This document shows positions 38,059 to 48,927 of a stretch of DNA of 64,000 nt, piece by piece (position 1 is the first letter of the stretch; every line of letters starts with the position of its first letter). The stretch comes from Rhodospirillales bacterium (GTDB lineage: Bacteria > Pseudomonadota > Alphaproteobacteria > Acetobacterales > Acetobacteraceae): contig JANXSM010000058.1 of assembly GCA_025352665.1 (NCBI GenBank), positions 1-64,000 of the forward strand. Reading direction: 5' to 3'. The notes below the pieces were generated by a model that was not told where the DNA came from, made no database searches, and saw only the letters and a list, made by a program, of their open reading frames with translations. Both the position numbers and the translations under genes were made by a program.

Positions 38059-38850
38059 TTAACGACCACGCCAAATCGGAGGGCGCTTTGCCTTGAAGGC
38101 GCGGAACGCATCCTGAAAGTCCTGGGTGGTCACGAAATCGTTCACCGCCAGATCCTCCGCATCGGTGATCGGCAGTGCACCGCGCAGCTTGCGCAGGGCG
38201 GCCTTGTGGAACCGCGCCGACAAGGGCGCCCCCTCGCTGATGCGCCGGGCCAGCGCCACCGACTCGGCCTGGACCGCGTCCTCCGCCACCAGGCGGGACA
38301 GCAGACCCTTCTGATCGGCCTCAGCTCCGTTGAAGATGCGCCCCTCGATCAGAATCTCGGCGGCGACCGCGGTTCCGACCATCTGGATGATCGGGTCAAT
38401 TTCGGCATAGGGGTACCAGATGCCGAGGTTGCGTGCGGTGATGCCGAATTTCAGCCGGTCGCCGGCCACCCGGAAGTCGCACATGGTGGCGATACCGGCG
38501 CCGCCGCCGATACAGAATCCGTTGATCGCGGCCACCACGGGATGGCGACAGAGCCGCACCGACTGCATGGAGTGATGCAGCACCGCCGCATAGACATCCT
38601 CAAGCGCACGGTCGCCCCGCTCGGTGTCGAACGCCTTGATGTCGGCTCCGGCGCAGAACGCCTCGGCCCCGGCACCGCGCAGGATGACGCAGCGCAGGTC
38701 GTCCTCGGCCGACAGCGCCTCCATCGTCGCCTGCAGGCCGCGCCACATCGACAGGTCGAAACAGTTGCGCACCCCCGGCCGGTTGAAGGTGACTGTGGCG
38801 ATCGGGCCCTCGCGGGTGATCGGCATCAGCGGGTGAATGGTTTCGCTCAT
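38059..38850 (-). CDS. Enoyl-CoA hydratase/isomerase family protein
   Basis: A 263-residue crotonase-fold protein acting on CoA thioesters. The oxyanion-hole segments are AFCAGADIKAFD and NGFCIGGGAGIATMCDFRVAG. The usual catalytic glutamates are not obvious in the second segment (IGGGAGIA), so it may be a variant isomerase or hydrolase. GGAGG lies 9 bases before ATG 38850. The open frame extends a further 1.1 kb upstream, but that part is antisense to the response-regulator gene and has no crotonase sequence. Confidence 0.9.
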   Translation of the reverse strand: MSETIHPLMPITREGPIATVTFNRPGVRNCFDLSMWRGLQATMEALSAEDDLRCVILRGAGAEAFCAGADIKAFDTERGDRALEDVYAAVLHHSMQSVRLCRHPVVAAINGFCIGGGAGIATMCDFRVAGDRLKFGITARNLGIWYPYAEIDPIIQMVGTAVAAEILIEGRIFNGAEADQKGLLSRLVAEDAVQAESVALARRISEGAPLSARFHKAALRKLRGALPITDAEDLAVNDFVTTQDFQDAFRAFKAKRPPIWRGR

Positions 38851-38979
38851 CGGTTGGTCCTCCAGCGCGATTGGTGTCACGCAGCGGCTGCGAGGTCCAT
38901 GGCCGGAAGGCTTTTGGGTTTTCCAAACCGCGTTCTTAGGCGGGTGCGAAGCGTTGCAATATTCTGATAGGATCGGAAC

Positions 38980-39744
38980 ATGGAGACAACGACCCTTGTA
39001 GCCGGCGCGGGCAGCCCGGCCCCGCATATCCTCGTCGTGGACGACGATCGCGAAATCCGGGAGCTGCTGGCCCGGTTTCTCGAACGCCACGGCCTGCGCG
39101 TGACCGCCGTGCGCGATGCGCGCGAGGCACGGCGTGCCCTGCCGCACGGCCATTTCCAGATGATCGTGCTCGACCTGATGCTGCCGGGCGAAACCGGCCT
39201 CGATTTCGCCCGCTGGCTGCGCAGCCCGGCTAGCAACATGTCCCATGTCGGGCTCGTCATGCTCACCGCCATGGGCGAGGAGACCGACCGGATCATCGGC
39301 CTTGAGCTCGGCGCCGACGACTACATGCCGAAACCCTTCAACCCGCGCGAACTGCTCGCCCGCATGCGCGCCGTGCTGCGCCGCGCCGGCGACACCGCCG
39401 CCCGTGCCTCGGAGCCGGCCACGCGCGCCTGGCGGTTCGGCGGCTGGACGCTGGACCCCACCCGCCGCCGCCTGCTCAGCCCCGACCAGGTGGAGGTGCC
39501 GGTGACCGGGGGGGAATACGATCTGCTGGTCGCCCTCGTCGAACGCGCAAATCGGGTGCTGACGCGCGATATGCTGCTCGATTTGCTGCGCGGCCGCCAG
39601 GCTGGGCCGTTCGACCGCGCCATCGACGTCGCCATCAGCCGGCTGCGCCGCAAGCTGGAGGACGACGGCCGCCACGCGCAGCTGATCAAAACCGTCCGCG
39701 GCGGCGGCTACGTGCTGGCCGCGGAAGTTGAGCGCGACGGATGA
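38980..39744 (+). CDS. OmpR-family response regulator
   Basis: A 254-residue two-component regulator. The receiver domain has the acidic pocket VVDDD (20-23), phospho-acceptor D65 (IVLDLMLPG) and the DDYMPKPF lysine. A C-terminal winged helix (about 148-250, ending TVRGGGYVLAAEVE) binds DNA. It overlaps the histidine kinase gene by four bases. The sequence resembles OmpR of the EnvZ/OmpR type; the regulon is unknown. Confidence 0.94.
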   Translation: METTTLVAGAGSPAPHILVVDDDREIRELLARFLERHGLRVTAVRDAREARRALPHGHFQMIVLDLMLPGETGLDFARWLRSPASNMSHVGLVMLTAMGEETDRIIGLELGADDYMPKPFNPRELLARMRAVLRRAGDTAARASEPATRAWRFGGWTLDPTRRRLLSPDQVEVPVTGGEYDLLVALVERANRVLTRDMLLDLLRGRQAGPFDRAIDVAISRLRRKLEDDGRHAQLIKTVRGGGYVLAAEVERDG

Positions 39745-41072
39745 CCCTGTGGCCGCGCAGCCTTGGCGGGCGCACCGCCGTGGTGCTGCTGGCCTCGCTC
39801 GCGCTTGTGCAGATTGCCGGGCTGACCATTCACGCGCTCGACCGGATTGACCTGCTGACCCTGGCCGAAACGCGCGATGTCGGGGTGCGGGCGATGGGTA
39901 TCTATCGCTCCGTGGCGCAGGCGCCGCCGGCGCAGCGCGAGCAGGCGGTGCATGATCTGGACCTGCGTGACGGCTCGACCGCAAGGCTGCAGCCGGATCC
40001 TCCGGCCGATGAGTTGCCGCAGACCTATCAGCCGGTGCGTCGGCAGATTGCCGTCAGCATGCAGCTGGTGCCGGTTCCCGCCGGGCAGCGCTCGCGCGAG
40101 ACCACCATGCAGGGTGGGTTCGAGGATCGGCGCGTTATCGTCGGCATGCGGTTTCCGGAGGGCAACTGGCTGAACGTGATGGTGCCGATGCCGCCAATCC
40201 GCATCTGGCATTCGATGAACTTCCTGGTGGCCTTCCTGTTGATGACCGTCGCCGCCGCAGCCCTCACGCTTTGGGCGGTGCGCCGCCTCATCGCACCGGT
40301 GGCAACGCTGGCCCGCGCTGCCGAGGCGCTGGGCCGCGATGTCAATGCCGCACCGCTGCCCGAGGATGGGCCCAGCGAAATCGCCACGGCCGCCGCGGCC
40401 TTCAACACCATGGCCAGCCGTATCCGCCGCTTCGTGCAGGACCGCACGTTCATGCTCACCGCGATCGGCCATGACCTGCGCACGCCGATCACCCGCCTGA
40501 AACTGCGCGCTGAATTCATGGACGACAACGAACTGCGCCGAAAGATGCTGGCCGATCTGGACGAACTCGAAGCCATGGTGGCGGCAACGCTTGCCTTTGG
40601 TCGCGACGTCACCTCCGACGAGCCCGTGACAACTGTGGATCTGACCGAGCTGACCCGCACGATTCTCGACGAAGCCGCCGACGCCCGGCCGGAACTGGCG
40701 GAGAAGCTGACTTACAAAGGCCCCAACCATCTAACGGTGCATGTTCGCCCGGTTGCCCTCAAACGCGCGCTCACCAACCTCATCATGAACGCCATCAACT
40801 ACGCCAGTGGCGCCCAGGTCAGCATGTCTGAGCCGCTCAAGGGACAAGTGACAATCACCATCGAAGACAGCGGTCCCGGCATCCCACTCGCCGAGCTGCA
40901 GCGGGTGTTCCAACCGTTCCACCGCATCGAAACCAGCCGCAACAAGGAAACTGGCGGCATGGGGCTCGGCCTGCCGATCGCCCGCAACATCCTGCGCGCC
41001 CATGGCGGCGACGTGACCCTCGGCAACCGCCCCTCCGGCGGAGCCCGCGTGACGGTGACGCTCCCGGTGTAA
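39741..41072 (+). CDS. EnvZ-like sensor histidine kinase
   Basis: A 443-residue inner-membrane kinase for the OmpR-type regulator. Two membrane helices (about 10-30 and 160-185) enclose a periplasmic domain of about 130 residues. HAMP and a dimerisation domain with the phosphorylated H244 (TAIGHDLRTPITRLKLRAEFM) follow. The ATPase domain has N (NLIMNAINYA), G1 (EDSGPGIP) and G2 (GGMGLGLPIARNI) boxes. It ends just before the large palindrome. Confidence 0.94.
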   Translation: MTLWPRSLGGRTAVVLLASLALVQIAGLTIHALDRIDLLTLAETRDVGVRAMGIYRSVAQAPPAQREQAVHDLDLRDGSTARLQPDPPADELPQTYQPVRRQIAVSMQLVPVPAGQRSRETTMQGGFEDRRVIVGMRFPEGNWLNVMVPMPPIRIWHSMNFLVAFLLMTVAAAALTLWAVRRLIAPVATLARAAEALGRDVNAAPLPEDGPSEIATAAAAFNTMASRIRRFVQDRTFMLTAIGHDLRTPITRLKLRAEFMDDNELRRKMLADLDELEAMVAATLAFGRDVTSDEPVTTVDLTELTRTILDEAADARPELAEKLTYKGPNHLTVHVRPVALKRALTNLIMNAINYASGAQVSMSEPLKGQVTITIEDSGPGIPLAELQRVFQPFHRIETSRNKETGGMGLGLPIARNILRAHGGDVTLGNRPSGGARVTVTLPV

Positions 41073-41077
41073 GACCC

Positions 41078-41360
41078 CACTGTGCGAGCGTCCGGCTGCG
41101 CCGGAATGGCCTTCGGCCCGACCAGGGCGCTGCCCTGGACCTGCCAGAGGCGGAGCCTCTGGACACCAATCGTTTAAGGCATGTCTCTGAGTGAGGAGGG
41201 GTGATTCCCGCGGGTGGTCTCGACACGCGGGTATCACCCCTCCTCACTCAGAGACCCGCTTCAATGAAAGGGGTGCAGGGGCCACTGCCCCTGCTGGGTC
41301 CAGGGCAAGGCCCTGGTCGGGCCGAAGGCCATTCCGGCGCAGCCGGACACCCGCACAGTG
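41078..41360. repeat. Large nested inverted repeat between convergent genes
   Basis: Outer arms 41078-41141 and 41297-41360 are inverted copies with about 60 of 64 bases matching. At the centre, arms 41183-41212 and 41226-41255 match at 29 of 30 bases around a 13-base loop. Between outer and inner arms lie two separate hairpins of unrelated sequence (CCAGAGGC-GGA-GCCTCTGG on the left; GCAGGGGC...GCCCCTGC on the right). It fills the gap between two convergent genes and could end transcription from both sides. No coding capacity is evident. Confidence 0.92.
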
Positions 41361-41368
41361 AGCCCGAC

Positions 41369-43366
41369 TCAGGCCGCCTTCACGCCGGTGATGAAGAGGT
41401 TGACGGCTTTGTCGAGTGTGTGTGCCTGGCGGGAGACGTTGCTGGCGACGTCGAGCATGGCTTTGGCCATTTGGCCGGTGCGGTCGGCGGCGTCCTGGAC
41501 CTTGTGGATATTGTCGCGCACAACGTGGCTGCCTTGGGCGGCTTCCTGGACGCTGCGGGCGATTTCGACCGTGGCGGCGCCTTGCTGCTTGACCGCCGCG
41601 GCCACCGAGGTGCCGATTTCGTTCATGTCGGTGATGGTGGTGGCGATCCCGGCGATCCCTGCCACGCAGTCGCGCGTCATGGACTGGATCGCTGCCACCT
41701 GTTCGGCGATCTGTTCGGTGGCCTGTGCGGTCTGATGCGCCAGTACCTTCACTTCACCCGCGACCACCGCGAAGCCTTTGCCTGCCTCGCCGGCGCGGGC
41801 GGCCTCGATCGTGGCGTTCAGCGCGAGAAGATTGGTCTGGGCTGCGATGCGGTTGATGAGCTGCACAACGGCGCCGATCCGCTCGGCGCCGGCCGAAAGC
41901 CGTTGGATGGTGGCGTCGGTGCGTTCGGTGTCGTTCACCGCGCGGCCGGCGATGAGGGCGGAGCGGCTGACCTGACGGGTGATCTCCGCGATCGAGGCGG
42001 ACAGCTGATCGGCGGTGGCGGCCACGGTCTGCACATTGGCGCTGGTTTGCGACGCCGCCGCGGCGACGGTGACCGACTGGCTTTGAGCACCGGCGGCGGT
42101 GGCAGAAACTTTGCCCGCGGTGCCTTCCATCGCGCCGGCGGCTTCGGTGAGGGCCTGCATCAGTGCGCCCACCTCGGCTTCGAAGCTAGCGATCAGCGCC
42201 TCGAGTGCTGCGGTACGCCGGAGCTGGGCGGCTTGTTCGGCGAGTTGTTCCTGACGGAGCTGCTCGGCATGTTCGGCATTGTCGCGGAATACCGACAGGG
42301 CGCGTGCCATGGCACCGATTTCGTCGCGGCGCTGCTGGAAGCCGATCCGGCTGCCGCGATCGCCTTCCGCCAGGCGCTTCATGGTGCCGGTGATCGCATG
42401 CAACGGCCGCGTGATGCTGCGGCCGAGCAGGACGGCGAGCATGATCCCCAGCACCAGCCCGATGCCGGAGATTGCCAGCTCGATCACAATGCCGCGCCCG
42501 CTTGCGGCACTGGTAGCTTCGCGAATGGCGGTGGAGCGGGCGCTGAATTCATCGGCGACGCGCTGCAGGCGTTCCTGCAGGTCCAGGATCTCCTTGCGCA
42601 TGTCGACGGCGTAGAGCCGGTCGATGTCCAGCACGTTCTGGGCCTGGGTGTGGAACAGCAGGGCGAAGTTGTGCGCCGCGTCGCTGATCGGTGGCAGCAG
42701 GTTGGCGTGTTCGCCAAGGGAGTTCGCAGCAGTTGCCACGGCCGTTTCGGTGGCTTTGAGGGCGAGGTCAAACTGGCGGATTTGCTCGGGGTTCGGTTCC
42801 GACTGAAAGTGCAGATTGGCCAGGCGCAGCAGCAGCACCCTGCGGTCCACCACACGGGCGGCGAAGTGGACGGAGGCCTCCTCGTTCGCATCAGGTGCGG
42901 CCAGCAATTCCTCCGTCGCCTGGCTCAGCTCGACGCCGCCGATGTCGAGCTCGGCGCGCGCGGTTCTCGTTGCCCCGATCAATGTCACCAGTTTGGCAAC
43001 CTGGGCGGCATGGATTTTCAGCCGGCCGAAGAAGTCCTGCAACTGCGGCCGATCCTGCGGCGGCGCTTCGGCTGCCGCGCTTTCCACGGCTTCGCCGAGG
43101 CTGGGCAACAGGGCCAGCATCTCCACCTCGGTGGCATGGTCGCCGTCCAGCCGGAAGCGGGTTTCCAGGCGGCGTAGTGTCTCAAGCCCCATCTTGGCGC
43201 TCTCGATGCGGTCCTTCTGGCGAATGTTCTCGGCCAGGCGATTGATCTGGCTGTCCACGCTGCGGGACTGCACGACGGCGAGCGTGGTCAATACCAGCCC
43301 GAGCAACACAAGAGCCCCGAAGCCCAGGCGGATACGGTTGCTGATCGAAAGGCTTGGCACAACCAT
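41369..43366 (-). CDS. Methyl-accepting chemotaxis protein
   Basis: A 665-residue receptor that signals to CheA/CheW. An N-terminal membrane helix (about 12-32) is followed by a 280-residue helical periplasmic sensor. A second membrane helix, HAMP and a cytoplasmic signalling domain complete it. The hairpin tip region reads [37 protein letters not shown]. The start ATG 43366 directly precedes the first helix; AGGAG lies 11 bases upstream. No che genes are nearby, so it is an orphan receptor. The ligand is unknown. Confidence 0.93.
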   Translation of the reverse strand: MVVPSLSISNRIRLGFGALVLLGLVLTTLAVVQSRSVDSQINRLAENIRQKDRIESAKMGLETLRRLETRFRLDGDHATEVEMLALLPSLGEAVESAAAEAPPQDRPQLQDFFGRLKIHAAQVAKLVTLIGATRTARAELDIGGVELSQATEELLAAPDANEEASVHFAARVVDRRVLLLRLANLHFQSEPNPEQIRQFDLALKATETAVATAANSLGEHANLLPPISDAAHNFALLFHTQAQNVLDIDRLYAVDMRKEILDLQERLQRVADEFSARSTAIREATSAASGRGIVIELAISGIGLVLGIMLAVLLGRSITRPLHAITGTMKRLAEGDRGSRIGFQQRRDEIGAMARALSVFRDNAEHAEQLRQEQLAEQAAQLRRTAALEALIASFEAEVGALMQALTEAAGAMEGTAGKVSATAAGAQSQSVTVAAAASQTSANVQTVAATADQLSASIAEITRQVSRSALIAGRAVNDTERTDATIQRLSAGAERIGAVVQLINRIAAQTNLLALNATIEAARAGEAGKGFAVVAGEVKVLAHQTAQATEQIAEQVAAIQSMTRDCVAGIAGIATTITDMNEIGTSVAAAVKQQGAATVEIARSVQEAAQGSHVVRDNIHKVQDAADRTGQMAKAMLDVASNVSRQAHTLDKAVNLFITGVKAA

Positions 43367-43430
43367 ATGCGAGGTGCTCCTGCTCCGCGGGCACTCTCGG
43401 TCGCAAAGCCGAACAAAGTGTGAAGAAGCC

Positions 43431-43470
43431 AAAGCCCGACCGCTTCTGATAAGCGAAGCGATCGGGCTTT
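43431..43470 (-). terminator. Hairpin terminator after the malate/lactate dehydrogenase gene
   Basis: A 16-base stem (AAAGCCCGA...TCGGGCTTT, one mismatch) with an 8-base loop lies between the stop of the dehydrogenase gene and the chemotaxis receptor start, both on the minus strand. The A-start and T-end of the stem are typical of intrinsic terminators. It would separate the two transcripts. Confidence 0.7.
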
Positions 43471-43536
43471 GGCCCTTTGTTTTCAGCAGCCTGCTGGTCC
43501 CTGCACTACAAATGCATTCAAGGACAGGACACGACG

Positions 43537-44630
43537 TTACGGAGCGGGCACGCCGACGTCGCGGGCGGTGGCCAGCAGGGCCTGCCAGGTATCCCGCTGC
43601 AGCGGCACGCCGTGGGCGAGGCGTTGAGCGCGGGTATGGGCTTCGGGCTCGCCGGGAACCAGCACGTCGACGCCCGGCACCGCAGGCCTTGCGGCCTTCA
43701 CGTAGCGAGCGTAGGCGGCGGCTTCGGCTGCGAAACCTGTGGCGCCGAAATGGCCGGGGTCGAGGTAGATCGAGAACATGCCGTTGCTGATGCGGCCGCG
43801 CTTGCCTCCCTCGATGGGGCCCGATGTTCCACCGCCGGTGAGCACGCCGGCCAGGATTTCGCACATGAACGCGAGGCCCGAGCCTTTGTGGTCGCCGAAG
43901 GTGCGCAGCGCGCCGTCTCCCATGGCCGCATCGCGTGGGCCGCTCGGCGTGAGCGGGCCGTACAGCGTGGCGGGGTCTGCGGAAAGTGTTCCGTCCGGCG
44001 TGATCAGCGAGCCGGGTGGCACCGGCTTGCCGCCATTGGAGGCGACCAGCACCTTGCCCTCCGCCACCAGCGAGGTCGCGAAATCGAGCAGCAGCGTCGC
44101 CTCGTTGCCTGAGGCCGGCAGGCCGATGCAGAACGGGTTGGTCGAGAAACGCCGGTCAACACCGCCATAGGGCGCCACCAGCTCGCCTTGCGAGACGTTG
44201 ACGAAATGGATCGAGACCAGGCCCTGGGCTGCAGCACGTTCCGCCCAGTCGCCGATGCGGCCGATGTGCCCCGAGTGACGCAAGGCGATGATCGACATGC
44301 CGTTGGACTTCGCCTTGGCGATGCCGAGGTCGACTGCGAGGGGGCCGATGGTCTGGCCGAAGCCGAAATTGCCGTCGACCACGGCGTGGGTGGGGCTGTC
44401 GACCACAACCGTCAGGCTCTGGCCCGCGAGAACCTTGCCTTCCTTCAGCCACAGCATGTAGCGCGGCGTGCGGATCACCCCGTGGCTGTCGTGGCCGGTG
44501 AGGTTGGCGCCCATCAGGTGAAAGGCGATCCGCTCGGCTTCGTCGCGCGCACAACCGCCGGCTGCGAAAATATCCGCGATGAAGCGGTCCAGCGTTGCCG
44601 CCGGAACGACATGCGTGAGCAGGTCGGCCA

Positions 44631-44631
<1 letters not shown>
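43537..44631 (-). CDS. Malate/L-lactate dehydrogenase family (Ldh_2) oxidoreductase
   Basis: A 364-residue NAD(P)-dependent oxidoreductase of the malate/L-lactate/ureidoglycolate/L-sulfolactate family, distinct from classical Rossmann dehydrogenases. Family blocks are [36 protein letters not shown] and [11 protein letters not shown]. The exact 2-hydroxyacid is unknown. Its ATG overlaps the stop of the upstream ATPase gene (TGATG), so the two are one transcript, ending at the hairpin 43431-43470. Confidence 0.9.
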
Positions 44632-45725
<1,094 letters not shown>

Positions 45726-45792
45726 CGTGTCTGCCCGCCCTGTATTTTTGTGAATGAGTAAGACACAGGCGGACCCGCTGCGCAACGCGGGT

Positions 45793-48700
45793 TCAGGACG
45801 ACGCGGCCGGTCCGGCGTATGTGACGATCTTGCTCGCACCGCGGCGCTGCAGGGCAAGATACACGACGGGTGTCGTGTAAAGCGTCAACATCTGTGAAAC
45901 GATCAGGCCGCCCACAATGGTCAGGCCCAACGGCTGGCGCAGTTCCGCGCCGCTGCCGAAGCCGATGGCCAGCGGCAGGGCCCCGAGCAGGGCGGCCAGT
46001 GTGGTCATCACGATGGGGCGGAATCGTTCGAGGCAGGCGGCGTGGATCGCCTCGCGCGGAGTGCGGCCATGCTCGCGTTCCTCCTCCAGCGCGAAATCCA
46101 CCATCATGATGGCGTTCTTTTTGACGATGCCGATGAGCAGCAGAATGCCGATGATCGCCATCATGGTCATGTCGGTATGTGTGATCAGCAAGGCGAGCAG
46201 CGCGCCGAGGCCGGCCGAGGGCAAGGTGGACAGGATGGTGATCGGCTGCGTGAGGCTTTCGTAGAGCACGCCGAGCACAATGTAGATGGTGAGTATGGCG
46301 GCTGCGATCAGCAGCGGCATGGAATTGGCGCTGCCGCTGACGAATCGCGAGTTGCCGCCGAAATCGGTGCGGATGGTGGCCGGCATGTGCAAGTCCAGCG
46401 CCGCCTGCAACACCGCGGCGTTGGTGGTGCCGGCCGCGACATCCGGCGGCGAGTTGAAACTGATGGTGGCGGCGGCGATCTGCCCCTGGTGGTTGACCGA
46501 CAGTGGGGCGACGTCGCGCTTGATGGTGACCAGCGCCTGCAGCGGGATCTGCTTGCCGCCGGTGGCACCGACATAGATACGGCTGAGCATGACAGGGTCG
46601 GTCTGCAGTTTGGGGTCGACCTCCTCGATCACGCGATACTGGTTGCGCGCGCTGTAGATGATCGAGATCTGGCGTTGGGCGAAGGCGTTGTTGAGCGCGT
46701 TGTCGATGGCAGCGACGGACACGCCGAGCCGTGCTGCGGCCACTCGGTCGATTGCAACGTTCGCCTGCGGGGCGGCTCGGTCCTGATCGGAGGTGACGTC
46801 GGTCACCTCCGGCACGCTGCGCAGCTTGTCCGTCAGTCGCTGCGTCCATTCCCGCAATTCGGCCAGGTTCTGATCGAGCAGCACGAACTGGTTGCCCGAG
46901 CCGCCGCGTCCGCCGCCGCGAAAGTCTTGGGCGGAATACAGGAAGGTTTGAACACCACCAAGGCCTGCCAGCAGCGGTCGCAGGCGCGTGATGATCGCCT
47001 CCGAGCTCACCCCATCGCGCTCGGCGAGCGGTTTGAGGCCAATGGTGAGCTGGCCGCGGTTGAGCGCGGAAAAGCCGCTGCTGACTCCGATGGTGGAGCC
47101 GATCGTGGCGATGCCGGGGTCCTGCAGCAGGATGTCCACCACGGCGCGCTGGCGTTCGCGCATGGCGGCGAACGAAACATCCGGGTTGGCGACGGTGCTG
47201 CCCTGGATCAGCCCGGTGTCCTGCGTCGGCAGGAAGCCTTTTGGCACCACGGTCCAGAGGTAGCCGGTCAGCACCATAGTGGCGATGGTGACGGCAAACA
47301 TCAGCCAGTTGTGGCGCAGGCCCCAGCCCAGGGTGATCGCATATTCGCGCTGCACCGCGCGAAATGCGCGATCAATCATCCCGTCGATGCGCGACCACAC
47401 AGTCCGACGCGGCGGGCTTTCTGGCTTTAGAAACTGACCCATGATCATCGGTGTCATGCTCAGCGACACCACGGCCGACACGGCGATCGCGATCGTCATC
47501 GTCATGGCGAACTCATGCATGATCTTGCCGGGAATGCCGCCGTAGAACAGCAGCGGAATGAACACGGCGATCAGCGACAGGCTGATCGACATCACCGTGA
47601 AGCCGATCTGCTTCGCGCCGACGAAGGCCGCCTGCATCGGCGACAGGCCCTTTTCAATGTGGCGAACGATGTTCTCGATCATGACGATGGCATCGTCGAC
47701 CACGAAGCCGACCGAGATGGTCAGCGCCATCAGCGAGAAATTGTCGAGGGTGAAGCCCTCGAACCACATGGCGGCCAATGTGCCCGCGATCGACAGCGGC
47801 ACGGTGCACAGGGCCGCAAGTGTCGGCACCAGGCGGCGCATGAAGATGAACACCACCACCAGAACGAGTGCGATGCTGATCAGCAGTGTGATCTCCACAT
47901 CGTCCACACTCGCGCGGATGGTGTTGGTGCGGTCTGACAGCACGGTGAGCGTGATGCCGCTGGGCATCCAGGCCTGCAGCACCGGCAGTTGCGCGCGCAC
48001 GCGGTCCAGCGTTTCGATGACGTTGGCATCAGCGGTTTTGGTGATGTTGAGCAGGATCGCCGGCTGCTTGCCGTACCACGCCGCCAGCCGTGTGTTGGCG
48101 GTGCCGTCGATCACGCTGGCAACGTCTGACAGGCGCACCACGGCGCCGTTGGCGTTCTTCAGCACCAGGCCTTTGAAATCGGCGGCGTTGTAGAGTTGCC
48201 CGTTGGTGCCGATGCTTTCCGAACGCACGGCGCCCTGGAAACTGCCGACTGGGCTGGTCACGTTGGCCTGGCGGATGGCGGTGTAGATGTCCTGGCCCGA
48301 CAAGCCAGCGGCTGCCACGGCGGCGGGGTCGAGCCTGACCCGCACCGCAGGCTTTTCGGCGCCATTGACAGTAACCTGGGCAACACCTTCGATCTGTGAC
48401 AGGCGCTGGGCCAGGATGCTGTCGGCGGCGTCGTAAACCTGGGTGGTCGACAGCGTTTCTGATGTCAGTGCGATCGTCATCACCGGCGCGTCCGCCGGAT
48501 TGAACTTGCGGAAATACGGCCGCGTCGGCAGGTCGGATGGCAGATCGGAGGTGGCGGCGTTGATGGCGGCTTGCACGTCGTGGGCGGCGTCGTCGATCTT
48601 CTTGGTCAGGTCGAACAAGATGACGATGCTGGCGGAGCCGACAGCGCTGGTGGAGGTCAGCTCCGACACGCCGGATATTTCACCGAGCCGGCGTTCCAAC

Positions 48701-48927
48701 GGGCCCGCGATGGAGGTTGCCATGGTCTCGGGGTCCGCACCGGGGCGCGCTGCGAACACAACGATGGCGGGGAAGTCGATGCTCGGCATGGGAGCCACCG
48801 GCAGGAAGCGATAGGCGACGATGCCTGCGATCAGAATGCCGATGGCGAGCAAGAAGGTTGCCACCGGCCGACGGATGAACACCGCCGAGAAACCCGAGGC
48901 ACTTTCACGCGGGGAGGGGGATTTCAT
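45793..48927 (-). CDS. RND efflux permease, MdtC-like
   Basis: A 1044-residue inner-membrane proton/drug antiporter of the HAE1 RND family. It has 12 membrane helices and two large periplasmic loops. The proton-relay aspartates lie in [14 protein letters not shown] in helix 4, and the N-terminus reads [19 protein letters not shown]. Closest by pattern to MdtC, which works together with MdtB as a mixed trimer. It is last in the four-gene operon, overlapping the MdtB-like gene by four bases. Confidence 0.95.
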   Translation of the reverse strand: MKSPSPRESASGFSAVFIRRPVATFLLAIGILIAGIVAYRFLPVAPMPSIDFPAIVVFAARPGADPETMATSIAGPLERRLGEISGVSELTSTSAVGSASIVILFDLTKKIDDAAHDVQAAINAATSDLPSDLPTRPYFRKFNPADAPVMTIALTSETLSTTQVYDAADSILAQRLSQIEGVAQVTVNGAEKPAVRVRLDPAAVAAAGLSGQDIYTAIRQANVTSPVGSFQGAVRSESIGTNGQLYNAADFKGLVLKNANGAVVRLSDVASVIDGTANTRLAAWYGKQPAILLNITKTADANVIETLDRVRAQLPVLQAWMPSGITLTVLSDRTNTIRASVDDVEITLLISIALVLVVVFIFMRRLVPTLAALCTVPLSIAGTLAAMWFEGFTLDNFSLMALTISVGFVVDDAIVMIENIVRHIEKGLSPMQAAFVGAKQIGFTVMSISLSLIAVFIPLLFYGGIPGKIMHEFAMTMTIAIAVSAVVSLSMTPMIMGQFLKPESPPRRTVWSRIDGMIDRAFRAVQREYAITLGWGLRHNWLMFAVTIATMVLTGYLWTVVPKGFLPTQDTGLIQGSTVANPDVSFAAMRERQRAVVDILLQDPGIATIGSTIGVSSGFSALNRGQLTIGLKPLAERDGVSSEAIITRLRPLLAGLGGVQTFLYSAQDFRGGGRGGSGNQFVLLDQNLAELREWTQRLTDKLRSVPEVTDVTSDQDRAAPQANVAIDRVAAARLGVSVAAIDNALNNAFAQRQISIIYSARNQYRVIEEVDPKLQTDPVMLSRIYVGATGGKQIPLQALVTIKRDVAPLSVNHQGQIAAATISFNSPPDVAAGTTNAAVLQAALDLHMPATIRTDFGGNSRFVSGSANSMPLLIAAAILTIYIVLGVLYESLTQPITILSTLPSAGLGALLALLITHTDMTMMAIIGILLLIGIVKKNAIMMVDFALEEEREHGRTPREAIHAACLERFRPIVMTTLAALLGALPLAIGFGSGAELRQPLGLTIVGGLIVSQMLTLYTTPVVYLALQRRGASKIVTYAGPAASS

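Noticed and set aside
38851-39984. Long open frame fused to the 5' side of the enoyl-CoA hydratase gene on the minus strand
   Set aside because: It is antisense to the response regulator and kinase start, has no family similarity, and a good ribosome-binding site and start lie at 38850.
41201-43177. 658-codon plus-strand open frame
   Set aside because: It is a high-GC shadow of the chemotaxis receptor gene, with a low-complexity His/Gly/Asp-rich product and no family match.
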